Positions 1-8,172 of a stretch of 16,645 bases of DNA are shown here, piece after piece. Origin of the DNA: an uncultured Cardiobacterium sp. (GTDB lineage Bacteria > Pseudomonadota > Gammaproteobacteria > Cardiobacteriales > Cardiobacteriaceae); assembly GCF_938028185.1 (NCBI RefSeq), contig NZ_CALJAH010000115.1:1-16645 (forward strand), in the 5' to 3' direction. A program made the translations under genes and the position numbers. The notes beneath the pieces are model-generated. The model ran no database searches. It had not been told where the DNA came from and saw only the letters and a program-made list of their open reading frames with translations. Numbering within the stretch: position 1 is the first letter of the stretch; every line of letters begins with the position of its first letter.

Positions 1-141
1 CTCCGTTGCTTTTTGTTTGCCCGCCGTTTATCAGCATACATTTTAGGACACCACCCCATTTTTTTTAGGGTGCCCGGTCAGGCGACGCAACACCGTATGA
101 AGCTTTCGGTGGATGGCTATATATTTCCCGCTCCGCTGTGA
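1..141 (+). other. Unassigned left edge; open plus-strand frame, possibly the tail of a truncated gene
   Basis: Frame 1 is open from the first base to a TGA at 139-141 (46 codons; the last residues read GYIFPAPL). A strong terminator starts 25 nt after this stop, which is what the end of a plus-strand gene entering from the left would look like. Against this, an open frame of this length arises by chance fairly often in GC-rich DNA, and I do not recognise the peptide. The stretch is less GC-rich than the neighbouring clpA. It may instead be plain intergenic DNA or a decayed mobile-element end. Confidence 0.2.
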
Positions 142-165
142 ACTTCGTCCGCTGAGGGCGAAAAA

Positions 166-189
166 CCCCGCCTCGGCGGGGTTTTTTTT
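166..189. terminator. Bidirectional intrinsic terminator after clpA
   Basis: The perfect inverted repeat CCCCGCC-TC-GGCGGGG (166-181) is followed by an eight-T run on the plus strand (182-189) and preceded by five A (161-165). The minus-strand RNA therefore also ends in a GC hairpin plus U-tract. It lies about 25 nt beyond the clpA stop and can end clpSA transcripts as well as any plus-strand transcript entering from the left. Confidence 0.85.
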
Positions 190-207
190 ATGATGAACAG
201 CGTCGCG

Positions 208-2490
208 TCAGATTTCCGGCACTGCTTCCGGTGCGGCGCTGTTGGCGCTGATGTTCAGTGCCGGTTCGCCGTCGCGCAGGGTGATTTGTACATGACCGCC
301 GTGTTCGGCCAGTTCGCCGAAGAGGATTTGTTCGGAGAGTGGCTGTTTGATGTGTTTCTGGATGAGCCGCGCCATCGGTCGCGCGCCCATTTTCGGGTCG
401 TAGCCGTGTTCGGCCAGCCAGGCTTTGGCGTCGTCATCGAGGCTGATGCTGATGTGTTTGTCTTCGAGTTGTTGTTCGAGTTCGATGATAAATTTGTCGA
501 TGACGTGGCCGATGGCGTCCGCGCCGAGCGGGGCGAAGCGGATGATGGCGTCCAGGCGGTTCCTGAATTCGGGGGTGAAGTGGCGTTTGATGGCCGCGTC
601 TGCCTGCGCGTCGCTGGTTTCTTTGTTGTTGGCGGCGGCGAAGCCGATGCGGTTTTTTTCCATTTCAAAGGCGCCGACGTTGCTGGTGAGGATGATGATG
701 AGGTTGCGGCAGTTCACTTCGCGCCCGTTGCTGTCGGTGACGATGCCGTGATCCATGATTTGTAGCAGTAGGTTCATGATGTCCGGGTGCGCTTTTTCGA
801 CTTCGTCCAGCAGCAGCACGGCGTGCGGGTTTTTCTGGATTTGTTCGGTGAGCAGCCCGCCCTGTTCGTGGCCGACGTAGCCGGGCGGCGAGCCGATGAG
901 GCGGCTGATGGTGTGTTGTTCCATGTATTCGCTCATGTCAAAGCGCAGCAGTTTGATACCCAAGACGTGCGCCAGTTGGCGGCAGACTTCGGTTTTGCCG
1001 ACGCCGGTCGGGCCGGTGAAGAGGAAGCTGCCAATGGGTTTTTCGGCGTCCCTGAGTCCGGCACGGCTGAGTTTGATGGCGCTGGCGAGGTGTTCGATGG
1101 CTTCATCCTGGCCGAAGACGACGGTTTTGAGGTCACGATCCAGGGTTTTGAGCTGGTTGCGGTCGTCCTGGTTGACGCTTTTTTCGGGGATGCGGGCGAC
1201 GCTGGCGACGAGTTTTTCGATCATCAGCGCGTCTATGGTGTCGCTGCGCTCGTCTTCGGGCAGGAGGTGCAGCCGCGCCCCGGCTTCGTCGATGAGGTCG
1301 ATGGCTTTGTCCGGCAGGCGGCGGTCGTTGATGTAGCGGTCGGAGAGGCGCACCGCTGCTTCGACGGCTTCGGCGCTGTAGCGGATGTGGTGGTAGGCTT
1401 CGTAGCGCGGGATGAGGCCTTGCAGGATGGCGATGGCGTCGTCAATGGCGGGTTCGCTCACATCTACTTTTTGGAAGCGGCGGGCAAGGGCGTGGTCTTT
1501 TTCAAAGATTTGCCGGTATTCTTTGTCGGTGGTGGCGCCGATGCAGCGCAGTTCGCCGTTCGCCAGCGCCGGTTTGATGAGGTTGGAGGCGTCCATGCTG
1601 CTGCTACTCGCCGCGCCCGCACCGATGATGGTGTGGATTTCGTCGATGAAGAGGATGGCGTCGGGGACGTTACGCAGTTCTTTCAGCAGTGCCTTGATGC
1701 GGTTTTCAAAGTCGCCCCGGTATTTGGTACCTGCCAGCAGTGAGCCGATGTCGAGGCTGTAGATGGTGGCTTTTTCGAGGATGGCGGGGACTTTGTTTTC
1801 GACGATGGCTTTAGCGAGTCCTTCGGCGATGGCGGTTTTGCCGACGCCCGCTTCGCCGACAAGGATGGGGTTGTTTTTGCGGCGACGGCAGAGGGTCTGG
1901 ATGGTGCGCTCGATTTCGGCGCTCCTGCCGATGAGCGGGTCGATGCGGCCTTCGCTGGCGCGCTGGTTGAGGTTTACGGCAAATTCTTTGAGGGCGGAGC
2001 GGCGCTGGCCTTCGCGGTTTTCGTCGTCTTCGCTCGCGCCTTCGCTTTCTTTGGCGGTTTGCGCGGTGCCGTGCGAGATGTAGTTGACGAGGTCAAGACG
2101 CTGGATTTCTTGTTGACGCAGGAAGTAGGCGGCGTAGCTGTCGCGTTCGCTGATGATGGCGACGAGTGCGTTCAGGCAGCTCACTTCTTTTTTGCCGGCG
2201 TTGCGCGCGTGCAGCACGGCGCGCTGAATCATGCGCTGGAAGGCGGTGGTCGGCTGGGTGACGCGGCCACTGTGGTCGGCGGGGAATTGCGGGCAGTGTT
2301 CGCTTAAGTATCGGTTGAGTTGTTCGCGCAGGACGGCGAGGTCGGCGCCGAAGCTGAGCAGCGCGTCGGTGACGCTGCGCTCGTCCAAAAGCGCCAGCAG
2401 CAGGTGTTCGAGGGTGAGAAATTCGTGGTTGGCGCTTTGCGCGCTGTGGTAGGCGCGGTCAATGGCCTGTTCGAGTACGTTGGAGAGCAT
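208..2490 (-). CDS. clpA: ClpA, ATP-dependent unfoldase subunit of ClpAP protease
   Basis: This 760-residue class I Clp/Hsp100 AAA+ protein has about the length of E. coli ClpA. Hexameric ClpA unfolds substrates in the cytoplasm and threads them into ClpP. An N-terminal Clp repeat domain (about 1-145) is followed by two AAA+ modules. D1 has Walker A GEAGVGKT (212-219), the pore loop KYRG (256-259), Walker B ILFIDE (279-284) and an arginine pair at 337-338. D2 has Walker A GPTGVGKT (493-500), pore loop GYVG (537-540), Walker B VLLLDE (558-563) and FRNR (642-645). The ClpP-docking loop IGF is at 615-617, and the middle domain typical of ClpB is absent. The ATG at 2490 has a GAGGAA ribosome site about 6 nt upstream. 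It lies 14 nt after clpS, so the two are almost certainly co-transcribed, and a terminator follows its stop. Confidence 0.97.
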   Translation of the reverse strand: MLSNVLEQAIDRAYHSAQSANHEFLTLEHLLLALLDERSVTDALLSFGADLAVLREQLNRYLSEHCPQFPADHSGRVTQPTTAFQRMIQRAVLHARNAGKKEVSCLNALVAIISERDSYAAYFLRQQEIQRLDLVNYISHGTAQTAKESEGASEDDENREGQRRSALKEFAVNLNQRASEGRIDPLIGRSAEIERTIQTLCRRRKNNPILVGEAGVGKTAIAEGLAKAIVENKVPAILEKATIYSLDIGSLLAGTKYRGDFENRIKALLKELRNVPDAILFIDEIHTIIGAGAASSSSMDASNLIKPALANGELRCIGATTDKEYRQIFEKDHALARRFQKVDVSEPAIDDAIAILQGLIPRYEAYHHIRYSAEAVEAAVRLSDRYINDRRLPDKAIDLIDEAGARLHLLPEDERSDTIDALMIEKLVASVARIPEKSVNQDDRNQLKTLDRDLKTVVFGQDEAIEHLASAIKLSRAGLRDAEKPIGSFLFTGPTGVGKTEVCRQLAHVLGIKLLRFDMSEYMEQHTISRLIGSPPGYVGHEQGGLLTEQIQKNPHAVLLLDEVEKAHPDIMNLLLQIMDHGIVTDSNGREVNCRNLIIILTSNVGAFEMEKNRIGFAAANNKETSDAQADAAIKRHFTPEFRNRLDAIIRFAPLGADAIGHVIDKFIIELEQQLEDKHISISLDDDAKAWLAEHGYDPKMGARPMARLIQKHIKQPLSEQILFGELAEHGGHVQITLRDGEPALNISANSAAPEAVPEI

Positions 2491-2504
2491 GGTTTTTCCT
2501 CGTT

Positions 2505-2819
2505 TTAGTGGGGGCGCAGCACGCAGAGCAGCGGGTAGTTGTTGGCGCGCGCGTGGTCTGTGACCTGGTTGACTTTGCTTTCGGCGATGTCAAAGGGGTA
2601 GATGCCGCAGACGCCGCTGCCCTGTTCGTGTACCTGATACATGATTTCTTCGGCTTCCAGCGGGTCTTTGTTGAAAAACCGCATCAGCACGTCCACCACA
2701 AAGTCCATCGTGGTGTAGTCGTCGTTGAGCAGCATGACTTCGTACTGGCGCGGTTCGTCCAGTTCGGGGTCGGCGGTGAGGGTGTCGGTATCGGTGTCGA
2801 AATCGTGTTGCGGGCTCAT
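2505..2819 (-). CDS. clpS: ClpS, N-end-rule adaptor for ClpAP
   Basis: This 104-residue adaptor matches the usual ClpS length. ClpS binds the ClpA N-domain and delivers proteins carrying N-degron residues (Leu, Phe, Tyr, Trp) to ClpAP, while limiting degradation of SsrA-tagged substrates. An acidic, presumably flexible N-terminal tail (1-24) precedes the core. The N-degron pocket residues are in place: NDDYT at 32-36, Met38, Met60 and His64, corresponding to E. coli Asn34-Thr38, Met40, Met62 and His66. It is followed 14 nt later by clpA. The Shine-Dalgarno before ATG 2819 is weak (GAAGA about 9 nt upstream). A poor -35/-10 pair can be drawn on the minus strand (TTGAAA at 2873-2868, CATTCT at 2851-2846) but I give it little weight. 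Confidence 0.96.
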   Translation of the reverse strand: MSPQHDFDTDTDTLTADPELDEPRQYEVMLLNDDYTTMDFVVDVLMRFFNKDPLEAEEIMYQVHEQGSGVCGIYPFDIAESKVNQVTDHARANNYPLLCVLRPH

Positions 2820-2891
2820 GGCAATGTCTTCGGGTTACAGGCGCAAGAATGGCGTCGCCACGGCTTTTTTCAAGAGGGGCGACGGCGCGAA

Positions 2892-2900
2892 TGCTAAAAT
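2892..2900 (+). promoter_or_regulatory. Extended -10 promoter element for the M61 peptidase gene
   Basis: TGCTAAAAT is an extended -10 (TGN plus TAAAAT, one mismatch from TATAAT). Transcription would begin near 2907, leaving a leader of about 22 nt before ATG 2929. There is no good -35, which extended -10 promoters often lack. It lies in the divergent clpS/M61 gap. The ATG at 2899 overlaps the element itself, which argues against that codon being the gene start. Confidence 0.5.
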
Positions 2901-2928
2901 GGCGGTAATTATCCGCATTGAGGTCATT

Positions 2929-4746
2929 ATGTCAGCTTCCGCCGTCTCTTACCATGTTACCCCTGCGCCTGGCGGGCACCGCTTCACCGTGCGGCAACAC
3001 GTCCCCGTTGCCCCGGAGAGCGACATCGCCTTCTACCTGCCGGTATGGATACCGGGCAGCTATATGCGGCGCGATTTTGCCCGTTTTCTCTCGCGCCTTG
3101 CGGTAACGGACGCGGACGGCAACGCCATCCCTTTTGCCTTTGACAACCCCTCACGCTGGCGCCTGCGCGTGCCGCCCGCCTGCCACGAACTCCATATCTA
3201 CTACACCATCTACGCGCGCGACATCTCCGTGCGCGGCAACTACCTCGACCACGAACGCGGTTTCTTGAACCCCTGCGCCACCTGTATCGCCATCGAAGGC
3301 TACGAACACCTGCCGCACCGCCTCGTGCTGGCGCTGGAAGGCCACCGCGCCGGTTGGCAAATCACCGGGGCGCAGACCGGCGGCGACGGCGCCTACTGGT
3401 TTGAAAACTACGAACAACTCATCGACACCCCGCTGATGTTCGCCGCCGAACTCACCATCCTGCCCTTTACCGCCGGTGGCGTGCCGCACGACATCGTCAT
3501 CAGCGGCAAAACCTGGGACTACGACCACGAACGCCTGCGCCGCGACGTGCAGACCATCTGCCGCGAAGCCGTCATGCTCTTTGGCGGCCTGCCGCCGATG
3601 CCGCGCTACACCTTCCTGCTGCATCTGGGCGACAACCTCTACGGCGGCCTCGAACACTGCCGCTCCACCCTGCTCATGGCCTCGCGCGACAGCCTGCCCG
3701 AACCGGACAACCGCGCCGGACACCGCTACATCCAGCTGCTCGGACTCTTCTCGCACGAATACTTCCACACCTGGAACGTGAAGGCGCTGCGCCCGCGCGA
3801 ATACCAGCACTACGAGCTGCAACAGGAACAGCCCACCGAAATGCTGTGGCTGTTTGAAGGATTCACCGCCTACTTCGACAACCTCCTCCTCGTCAGAAGC
3901 GGCGTCATCGGCATCCACACCTACTTTGACCTGCTCGCGCAAGACATCGCGCGCTACCGCCAGCGCCCCGGCCGCCACCACCAGACCCTGGCCCAGTCCA
4001 GCTACGAAGCCTGGACCAAACTCTACAACGGCGGCGAAGACGCGCAAAACAGCAGTACCACCTACTACATCCAGGGCGCGCTCGCCGCCTGGTGCCTCGA
4101 CACCTGGCTGCGTGTGCACAGCGAAGACGGCATCAGCCTGCCGATGGTGATGCACCGCCTCTGGCACGACTACCACCAGCACGGCGAAGGCCTTGACGAA
4201 GCGCGCTTCCTCCGCCTGACCGCCGACCTCCTCCCCGAAGACCTCGAACCCGCACTGCGTGGCGTCCTGCGCCGCCTCGTCCACAGCACCGAAGAACTGC
4301 CGCTCGAAGAAACCGCCGCCCGCCTTGGCCTTGCCCTGCAAATGCAGCCCTCCGCCGGGGCGGGCGACCTCGGCAGCGACGTCCCCGCCGCACAACGCTA
4401 CCAGAGCGACCCCGGCATCCGCTGGCAACGGCGCGGCGAACACTACATCGTCAGCCGCATCGACGAAACCAGCCCGGCAGCGCTGGCGGGCATCGCCATG
4501 GACGACGACATCATTGCCGTCAACGGCTACCGCGCCAGCGAAGCCCAACTGGCGCGCCACCTGCAACACGCCGCACCCGGCAACGCCGCGCTGCTGCACA
4601 TCTTCCGCGACAACGTGCTCGAAGCCATCGCCTTCACCCTGAACCCCGCCCCGGCCGATACCTGCATCATCACCCGCGACCCGGACGCCGACGAAGACAG
4701 CCGCATCCGCCAGCGCCACTGGCTCAACCGCAAGGCGGACGCATAA
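2929..4746 (+). CDS. M61 family metallopeptidase (glycyl aminopeptidase type) with PDZ domain
   Basis: This 605-residue protein matches bacterial M61 peptidases in length and domain order. Family members are zinc aminopeptidases, with preference for N-terminal Gly or Ala in characterised cases. The beta-rich N-terminal domain (about 1-165) has the family-type PVWIPGSY segment. The catalytic domain has HEYFH (276-280, zinc ligands His276 and His280, catalytic Glu277) followed by TWN, and Glu310 in LFEGFTAY as the likely third ligand. A PDZ domain covers about 495-580. No signal peptide is visible, so the protein is probably cytoplasmic. An earlier in-frame ATG at 2725 lies inside antisense clpS; ATG 2929 is preferred because GAGG sits 5 nt upstream and an extended -10 lies about 30 nt upstream. 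It is divergent from clpSA; any role beside ClpAP in peptide turnover is inference. Confidence 0.9.
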   Translation: MSASAVSYHVTPAPGGHRFTVRQHVPVAPESDIAFYLPVWIPGSYMRRDFARFLSRLAVTDADGNAIPFAFDNPSRWRLRVPPACHELHIYYTIYARDISVRGNYLDHERGFLNPCATCIAIEGYEHLPHRLVLALEGHRAGWQITGAQTGGDGAYWFENYEQLIDTPLMFAAELTILPFTAGGVPHDIVISGKTWDYDHERLRRDVQTICREAVMLFGGLPPMPRYTFLLHLGDNLYGGLEHCRSTLLMASRDSLPEPDNRAGHRYIQLLGLFSHEYFHTWNVKALRPREYQHYELQQEQPTEMLWLFEGFTAYFDNLLLVRSGVIGIHTYFDLLAQDIARYRQRPGRHHQTLAQSSYEAWTKLYNGGEDAQNSSTTYYIQGALAAWCLDTWLRVHSEDGISLPMVMHRLWHDYHQHGEGLDEARFLRLTADLLPEDLEPALRGVLRRLVHSTEELPLEETAARLGLALQMQPSAGAGDLGSDVPAAQRYQSDPGIRWQRRGEHYIVSRIDETSPAALAGIAMDDDIIAVNGYRASEAQLARHLQHAAPGNAALLHIFRDNVLEAIAFTLNPAPADTCIITRDPDADEDSRIRQRHWLNRKADA

Positions 4747-4777
4747 CCCCGCCCATTCATCGCCGACAACACAAAAC

Positions 4778-4797
4778 GTCGGGCATCCATGCCCGAC
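4778..4797. repeat. Perfect 20-nt inverted repeat between the M61 and MFS genes
   Basis: GTCGGGCAT-CC-ATGCCCGAC is a perfect 9-nt palindrome with a 2-nt centre. It lies 31 nt after the M61 stop. No T-run follows on the plus strand (the next bases are C-rich), so it is not a canonical intrinsic terminator in that direction; the minus-strand continuation begins GTTTTGTG, also weak. It could be a Rho-linked or mRNA-stabilising 3' hairpin of the M61 transcript, or an operator. Confidence 0.5.
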
Positions 4798-4850
4798 CCG
4801 CCCCGAAAATCCACCCGCGCCAACAGACCTTTCCCCGCATCCCCCCTTCC

Positions 4851-4879
4851 TTGCGCCGTCGCTACCCCCGTGCCAAAAT
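4851..4879 (+). promoter_or_regulatory. Sigma70-like promoter for the MFS-sel1-pyrC unit
   Basis: TTGCGC (4851-4856) is separated by 17 nt from CAAAAT (4874-4879), which carries an upstream TG at 4871-4872 (extended -10). The expected start near 4886 gives a leader of about 23 nt to ATG 4909. This supports the downstream start over the in-frame ATG at 4789. It resembles the extended -10 before the M61 gene. Confidence 0.5.
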
Positions 4880-4908
4880 CCGCGCCCTCGCAACCACCCG
4901 CACCCCCG

Positions 4909-6360
4909 ATGCACACCACCGCCGCCGCACCCACCGGACACGAATACCTCGCCGAACGCCCCGGCTTTCCCGCCAAAACCATCGTCGCCGCCCTCTTCGT
5001 TGGCGCCTTCTTCGGCTACCTCAACGACACTCTGCTCAACGTCGCCCTCACCCCGATCATGCACGACTTCGCCGTGGACAAAACCACCGTGCAATGGCTG
5101 ACCACCGGCTTCCTGCTGGTAATGGGCGCCTTCACTCCCATCACCGCCAGCCTCATCCAGTGGGCAGAGACCCGCAAAATGGTGCTCATCACCCAGGCGA
5201 CCTTCCTCGCTGGCTCGCTCATCTGCGCCTGCGCGCCGACCTTCGCCGTCCTCGTCGCCGGGCGGCTGGTGCAGGCCATCGCCGCCGCCTGCTTCGTGCC
5301 GCTGCTGTTCAACGGAATCCTCGCCATCTACCCGCCCCGGCGGCGCGGCACCGCAATGGGCGTCATCACCATGATGTTCACCGTCGCCCCCGCCATCGGC
5401 CCGACCATCTCCGGCCTCATCATCGACCACAGCCACTGGCGCGTCCTTTTTGCCTTCACCGCGCCGTTCATGCTGGCGGCAATGCTGCTCGTCGGCAAAA
5501 CCCTCAACGAAAACCTGAGCGACATCAGCCGCCTGAAAATCGACCTGCCCTCGGCCGTACTCTCCGTCGCGGGCTTCGGCGGCCTGGTCTATGCCAGCAG
5601 CAACTTCGCCCACCTCAATGCGGCAACCTTTGCCGCGCTCGCCCTCGGCTCGCTGCTGCTCATCGCCCTCTTTGCGCGGCGCCAGCACCGCATCGACGTG
5701 CCGCTGCTCAACCTGCGCGCCTTCGGCTACGCCCAGTTCCGCTACAGCGTCCTCATCTTGGCCAGCGCCGTCTTCCTCTTCCTCGGCCTCGAACTGCTGC
5801 TGCCGATGTACAGCCAACAAGTACTGCTGCTCAGCGGCACCATCACCGGCCTCATCCTGCTGCCCGCCAGCATCGCCGAAGCCGTTGCCGCGCCGCTGCT
5901 CGGCAACCTGCTCGATCGCAAGGGCGGCCGCTACACCGTGCTGCCCGCCACCATCCTGCTCACTGCCTCGCTGGCGGCACTATGGCTGAACCTGCGCCTG
6001 GACACCCACCCCCTCATCCTCGCCGCCACCTTCACCCTGCTCGCCGTCTCCGTCTCAGCCTGCATCACCGGCGAAACCCACGGCCTGAACGCCCTGCCAA
6101 AAGCACTCAACCCGCACGGCGCCGCCATCATCGCCACCCTCAACCCGATAGCGGGCGCGATTGGCGCGGCCTACTTCATCGGCGCGACCAACATCGGCGA
6201 AAAACTCACTACCGCCGCCACGGCGCAACAAACCATGCTGGGCGGCATCCGCCTCGCCGTCGGCAGCGCGCTCATCCTCGCCGCCACCACCATCTGGCTC
6301 GCCAGCAAACTGCAACCGAACCGGGCGGAATCACCCCAACCGCAGGAGCCAAAAACATGA
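4909..6360 (+). CDS. MFS multidrug exporter, DHA2 (EmrB/QacA-like) family
   Basis: This 483-residue, very hydrophobic inner-membrane protein has enough segments for about 14 helices, as in proton-driven DHA2 exporters. The first helix region has the family-type motif LNVALTPIMHDF (about 42-53) followed by VQWLTTGFLL. A motif C-like segment, IGPTISGLIIDHSHWR, marks the antiporter branch of the MFS. The N-terminus before the first helix is short and polar and there is no cleavable signal. In-frame ATG 4789 would add 40 Pro-rich residues and falls on the inverted repeat upstream of the proposed promoter, so I prefer 4909; neither start has a clear ribosome site. The stop overlaps the start of the next gene (ATGA). 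No membrane-fusion (EmrA) partner is adjacent. The substrate cannot be told. Confidence 0.85.
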   Translation: MHTTAAAPTGHEYLAERPGFPAKTIVAALFVGAFFGYLNDTLLNVALTPIMHDFAVDKTTVQWLTTGFLLVMGAFTPITASLIQWAETRKMVLITQATFLAGSLICACAPTFAVLVAGRLVQAIAAACFVPLLFNGILAIYPPRRRGTAMGVITMMFTVAPAIGPTISGLIIDHSHWRVLFAFTAPFMLAAMLLVGKTLNENLSDISRLKIDLPSAVLSVAGFGGLVYASSNFAHLNAATFAALALGSLLLIALFARRQHRIDVPLLNLRAFGYAQFRYSVLILASAVFLFLGLELLLPMYSQQVLLLSGTITGLILLPASIAEAVAAPLLGNLLDRKGGRYTVLPATILLTASLAALWLNLRLDTHPLILAATFTLLAVSVSACITGETHGLNALPKALNPHGAAIIATLNPIAGAIGAAYFIGATNIGEKLTTAATAQQTMLGGIRLAVGSALILAATTIWLASKLQPNRAESPQPQEPKT

Positions 6361-8162
6361 AAACCCCGGCCGCTGTCCTTGCCCTATCGCTCGCCCTCTG
6401 CCTGCCATTGCACGCGCAAGAAACGGCAACATCCATCACCCAACTGCAGGAAAAAGCCGAAGCGGGCGATGCCGAAGCCCAATACCAGCTCGGCAAAGCA
6501 TATGAAACAGGGGAAGGCGTCAGCAAATATCTCAGCACTGCCCGTTATTGGTATGAAAAAGCCGCCTTGCAAAAAAACATTGCCGCGCAAGAACGGCTCA
6601 AAAAAATCTATTGCCATGACTATGACAACATCACCATTGACAGCGCATTAGAGAAACTGCTGGAAGATGCCGCTGACAACCAGGATAGCGAGGCGATTTG
6701 CGCGCTCGATAAAATAAACCCGAATTACGATGACCCCAAAAATAAAGAAAATACCCTTGGGCGGCTAAAAAAATCCGCCATGCGCGGCAACCCGAAAAGC
6801 CAATACGAACTTGGCAACCGCCATGCCAGCATAGGGGGAGGTGTCGCATACGACAAAGCAGAAGCCGTCAAATGGTGGTTGGCAGCGGCAAAACAGGGGT
6901 ATATTGATGCCGCCCGAAAAATGGGCGATGCCTATCGTGACAGTTTTGGTATCGCCCCGGATCAAAAACAGGCTGATTACTGGTATGAACAATTCTTTGC
7001 CCATAGCGATAACCTGAATGCCTACGCAGAAATTGGTGTGGCATACAGCAGTGCGGAAACACCCGACTACGCACGGGCGCAATACTGGTGGCAACGGGGC
7101 GCAAAACAGGGAAATATCGCCTCCCGATATTACCTTGCCTGGCTCGACTATTGGGGGAAAAATGGCAAACGGGATTTAACGACCGCAGAAAAAACATTTA
7201 CAGACACCCTGCATTACTGCCAAACCCAAGCCGATGACGCATACGGCATCTGCCCGAATGCGGCCTATTACCTTGCCCTGCTTGCCTACCCAAACGATGC
7301 ACCCAATATTGCCGTTGCAAAAAAATACCTCAAAAAAGCCCTGGAAATATGCGACCGCAACATGGACGACTACCTACAGCCCACACATTGCAACGATGCC
7401 GCCTACCGCCTCGCCCTGATTACAGAAACCGAAACGGGCGGAGACGAAAAACAACGCGCTGCCGCACGACAATACTGGCAAAAAGCGGCAACATGGGGAA
7501 ACCCGGACGCGCTTCGCCAACTCAAATTGCGCGCCTGGGCGGGCGATAGCGAAAGTGCCGCATACCTTGCACAACGTGATGCCGGTGAAGACGAAAAAAA
7601 AGCCTGGCTGACCATAGCGGCGCATATGGAAGAAGGCGATATTGATTGGGAAATGGCACAAGATATTACTATTGATAACGACGAAAAATACATCTGGCTT
7701 GCCCGTGCAATAAACGCCGGACATCCCGAAGCACGAAAAGAAGCATTGGAATATGATGAAAAAGCCTTTCACCTGGGCGAAATATTTGCCCAAGGAATGG
7801 GCGTTCCTGCTGACCCGGCACAAGCAAACTACTGGCTGACACAAGCCGTCGCCCAAAAAGGCAATAACCGCGCCTTCCGGCAATTACAACAAAACGCCCA
7901 ACAAGGCGATGCCAATGCCCAATACCATCTGGCGACACTCTATTACAGCGGCATGGGCATCCCCACCCGCAGCACTTGGGAGGCCAAATACTGGCTGGAA
8001 AAAGCGGCAGAACAAGGAAATATCGAAGCACAATACCATCTCGCCCTCATCTACGAAGAAATCGGCGAATCCAAAAGCGCCGAAAAATGGATGACCCAAG
8101 CCGCCGGACAAGGCAATCTCTGGGCAGCCGCCTGGCTCAAACAACACGAAACCCGCAACTAA
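6357..8162 (+). CDS. Secreted Sel1-repeat (TPR-like) protein
   Basis: This 601-residue protein begins with a Sec signal peptide, MKTPAAVLALSLALCLPLHA, with likely signal peptidase I cleavage after Ala20, so it should act in the periplasm or beyond. The rest is a solenoid of Sel1-like helical pairs recognisable by AQYQLGKAYE..G.GV, A.YWYEKAA..G and variants. Clear units lie near the N-terminus (about 35-80), at about 140-270 and at about 475-600; the middle is more diverged. Sel1 proteins are usually protein-binding scaffolds, and no enzymatic domain is visible. The start is firm: AGGAG (6344-6348) lies 8 nt upstream and the ATG overlaps the MFS stop as ATGA, implying translational coupling. 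The gene is visibly AT-richer than its neighbours (25 of 60 bases are G/C in 6721-6780, against 44 of 60 in 5881-5940). The frame runs open upstream through the MFS gene, but that part is an artefact. Confidence 0.88.
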   Translation: MKTPAAVLALSLALCLPLHAQETATSITQLQEKAEAGDAEAQYQLGKAYETGEGVSKYLSTARYWYEKAALQKNIAAQERLKKIYCHDYDNITIDSALEKLLEDAADNQDSEAICALDKINPNYDDPKNKENTLGRLKKSAMRGNPKSQYELGNRHASIGGGVAYDKAEAVKWWLAAAKQGYIDAARKMGDAYRDSFGIAPDQKQADYWYEQFFAHSDNLNAYAEIGVAYSSAETPDYARAQYWWQRGAKQGNIASRYYLAWLDYWGKNGKRDLTTAEKTFTDTLHYCQTQADDAYGICPNAAYYLALLAYPNDAPNIAVAKKYLKKALEICDRNMDDYLQPTHCNDAAYRLALITETETGGDEKQRAAARQYWQKAATWGNPDALRQLKLRAWAGDSESAAYLAQRDAGEDEKKAWLTIAAHMEEGDIDWEMAQDITIDNDEKYIWLARAINAGHPEARKEALEYDEKAFHLGEIFAQGMGVPADPAQANYWLTQAVAQKGNNRAFRQLQQNAQQGDANAQYHLATLYYSGMGIPTRSTWEAKYWLEKAAEQGNIEAQYHLALIYEEIGESKSAEKWMTQAAGQGNLWAAAWLKQHETRN

Positions 8163-8172
8163 AGGAACCCCC

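Noticed and set aside
190..1743. Long plus-strand frames opposite clpA
   Set aside because: Shadow frames: Phe/Val/Asp-rich translations without motifs, opposite an unmistakable ClpA.
2725..2928. N-terminal extension of the M61 peptidase
   Set aside because: It lies antisense to clpS, crosses the proposed promoter and translates to low-complexity Ser/Val sequence. ATG 2929 has a ribosome site.
3151..5820. An 889-codon open frame on the minus strand across M61 and the exporter
   Set aside because: It is antisense to two genes with clear family motifs. Its translation is Gly/Ala/Asp/Val-rich without domains, as expected where the sense strand has strong GC codon bias. No ribosome site or family match.
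4851..6356. The upstream 502 codons in frame with the Sel1 gene
   Set aside because: They overlap the exporter in another frame and translate to Arg/His/Pro-rich sequence. The Sel1 start at 6357 has a signal peptide and a good ribosome site.
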